From the NCBI GenBank assembly GCA_021166815.1, contig JAJPEO010000313.1, positions 1 through 14,290 on the forward strand: a stretch of 14,290 bases of DNA, read 5' to 3'. This document shows positions 13,354 through 14,290 of this stretch, one piece after another. Below the pieces are notes generated by a model. The model ran no database searches. It was given only the letters and a program-made list of their open reading frames with translations, and was not told the DNA's origin. The translations under genes were made by a program, and so were the position numbers. The stretch comes from Nocardioides sp. Lineage in GTDB: Bacteria > Actinomycetota > Actinomycetes > Propionibacteriales > Nocardioidaceae. How positions within the stretch are numbered: the first letter of the stretch is position 1; the number at the start of each line of letters is the position of its first letter.

Positions 13354-14290
13354 ATGGAGCCCGTCACCCACGGCATGGACCTGACGGCCGTGGCCCGCTT
13401 CGTCGAGGTCGCGACCGATGCCCTCTCGCAGGCCCGCGAGGAGATCGACGCGCTCAACGTCTACCCCGTTCCCGACGGCGACACCGGCACCAACTTGTTC
13501 CTCACGGTGTCGACGGCCCGTGACGAGCTGCGCGCCGCGCTCGCAGCCGACCCCGACCTCGACCTCGCGGAGGGCATGGCGTTGCTGGCACGCGCTGCCC
13601 TGATGGGTGCCCGCGGCAACTCCGGCGTCATCCTCAGCCAGATGCTGCGTGCCTTCCTCGGCAGGGCCGCCGCGTCCGGCCCGGGGGAGCGCCACGCCGT
13701 GGTCATGGCGGAGGCGATGGCAGCGGCCACCGACGCAAGCTACGCCGCCGTCGGCACTCCCGTGGAGGGCACCATCCTCAGCGTCGCCCGGGCCGCCTCC
13801 GACGCCGGCCTCGCCGCGGTCCAGGACCCCGCCGCCCGATCGCGCGACGTGTTCGCGGCGGCCGCCTCCGCGGCCCGCGAGGCGCTGCTGCGCACCCCCG
13901 AGCAGCTCCCCGTCCTCGCCCAGGCCGGGGTCGTGGATGCCGGTGGGCGGGGCCTGTGTGTGCTGCTCGACACCGTGGAGACCGTCAGCTCCGGCAAGCG
14001 CCCCATGCCGGCCCCGGCTGCCTTCGGCGTGCACCACATCCCCGTGGCGACGCTGCCCAGCGACGACCTGACCGAGGACGGCCCCGCGTACGAGGTGATG
14101 TACCTCCTCGACGCCGAGGACGACGCGGTCGCCGACCTGCGGGCCAGCCTCGCCGGCCTCGGGGACAGCCTCGTGGTGGTGGGGGGCGACGGACTGTGGA
14201 ACGTCCACGTGCACGTCGACGACGTCGGCGCGGCGATCGAGGCGGGCATGGCCGCCGGTCGTCCGCACCGGGTCCGGGTGACCCACTTCG
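13354..14290 (+). CDS. DAK2/DhaL-domain kinase protein, FakA-like (3' end outside window)
   Basis: The first 312 codons of a gene running off the window. Residues of about 15-205 form a DhaL (DAK2) nucleotide-binding domain: N35-V-Y-P-V-P-D-G-D-T-G-T-N carries the Mg2+-binding aspartates D41 and D43, G85-A-R-G-N-S-G-V-I-L-S-Q follows, and A-G-V-V-D-A-G-G-R-G-L marks the domain end. The later part (Y-E-V-M-Y-L-L, G-D-S-L-V-V-V-G-G-D, H-V-H-V-D-D) matches the middle domain of FakA/YloV fatty-acid kinases, which phosphorylate fatty acids bound to a DegV-like FakB. That role is inferred from family. ATG 13354 has GGGAG at 13337-13341; the in-frame ATG at 13375 lacks one but gives a common family start. 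In mycobacteria the equivalent gene (Rv2974c) is followed by recG. Confidence 0.88.
   Translation, partial: MEPVTHGMDLTAVARFVEVATDALSQAREEIDALNVYPVPDGDTGTNLFLTVSTARDELRAALAADPDLDLAEGMALLARAALMGARGNSGVILSQMLRAFLGRAAASGPGERHAVVMAEAMAAATDASYAAVGTPVEGTILSVARAASDAGLAAVQDPAARSRDVFAAAASAAREALLRTPEQLPVLAQAGVVDAGGRGLCVLLDTVETVSSGKRPMPAPAAFGVHHIPVATLPSDDLTEDGPAYEVMYLLDAEDDAVADLRASLAGLGDSLVVVGGDGLWNVHVHVDDVGAAIEAGMAAGRPHRVRVTHF

Noticed and set aside
1..14290. Mobile elements, CRISPR arrays, defence genes, biosynthetic clusters, tRNA or rRNA
   Set aside because: No transposase, integrase, regularly spaced repeats, toxin-antitoxin pair, core biosynthetic enzyme or RNA-gene signature was recognised; the gene set is core metabolism.

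Overview
The window is ordinary, very GC-rich actinobacterial chromosome. Codon third positions are overwhelmingly G/C, several starts are GTG, and likely -10 boxes have the TANNNT form. The gene order IclR regulator / leuC / leuD / hupB / cofC / plsC / gpsA / ddl / DUF3515 / thiL / DAK2 kinase resembles the mycobacterial chromosome (around Rv2974c-Rv2989). The arrangement and protein flavour suggest Nocardioidaceae (Nocardioides-like), but genus is an inference. All complete genes look intact. I see no insertion sequence, phage gene, CRISPR array, tRNA or rRNA.

Region 1 (1-2388): the C-terminal part of a TspO/MBR-type membrane protein, cut by the window edge, then a DNA-alkylation repair pair. 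The pair is an Ada-AlkA fusion (methylphosphotriester sensor, AraC-type DNA-binding domain and 3-methyladenine glycosylase) followed one base later by ogt (O6-alkylguanine methyltransferase). Region 2 (2392-5275): an IclR-family regulator divergent from leuCD, which encode isopropylmalate isomerase. Region 3 (5276-6150): a strong terminator beside an unusual inverted near-copy, then hupB (HU with a long Lys/Ala/Pro tail) and its terminator. Region 4 (6151-8683): cofC (coenzyme F420 biosynthesis) on the minus strand, divergent from an overlapping plsC-gpsA pair for phospholipid precursor synthesis. Region 5 (8703-10958): a PLP-dependent cystathionine gamma-synthase/lyase-type enzyme divergent from ddl (D-Ala-D-Ala ligase), with only 33 bp between start codons. 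Region 6 (10983-12834): a DUF3515 lipoprotein and a stand-alone Lrp/AsnC ligand-binding (RAM) domain protein on the minus strand, divergent from thiL. Region 7 (12920-14290): rpmB (ribosomal protein L28, Cys-containing form) divergent from a DAK2/FakA-like protein that runs off the window.

The genes are housekeeping: DNA repair, leucine, nucleoid, F420, phospholipid, sulfur amino acid, cell wall, thiamine and ribosome functions. No gap between genes exceeds 300 bases; the largest are 13106-13353 and 5276-5493. I found no convincing undescribed multi-gene system. The best leads are small regulatory structures: the paired palindromes between leuD and hupB, the compact divergent promoters with likely leaderless starts, and the palindrome in the leuC leader.
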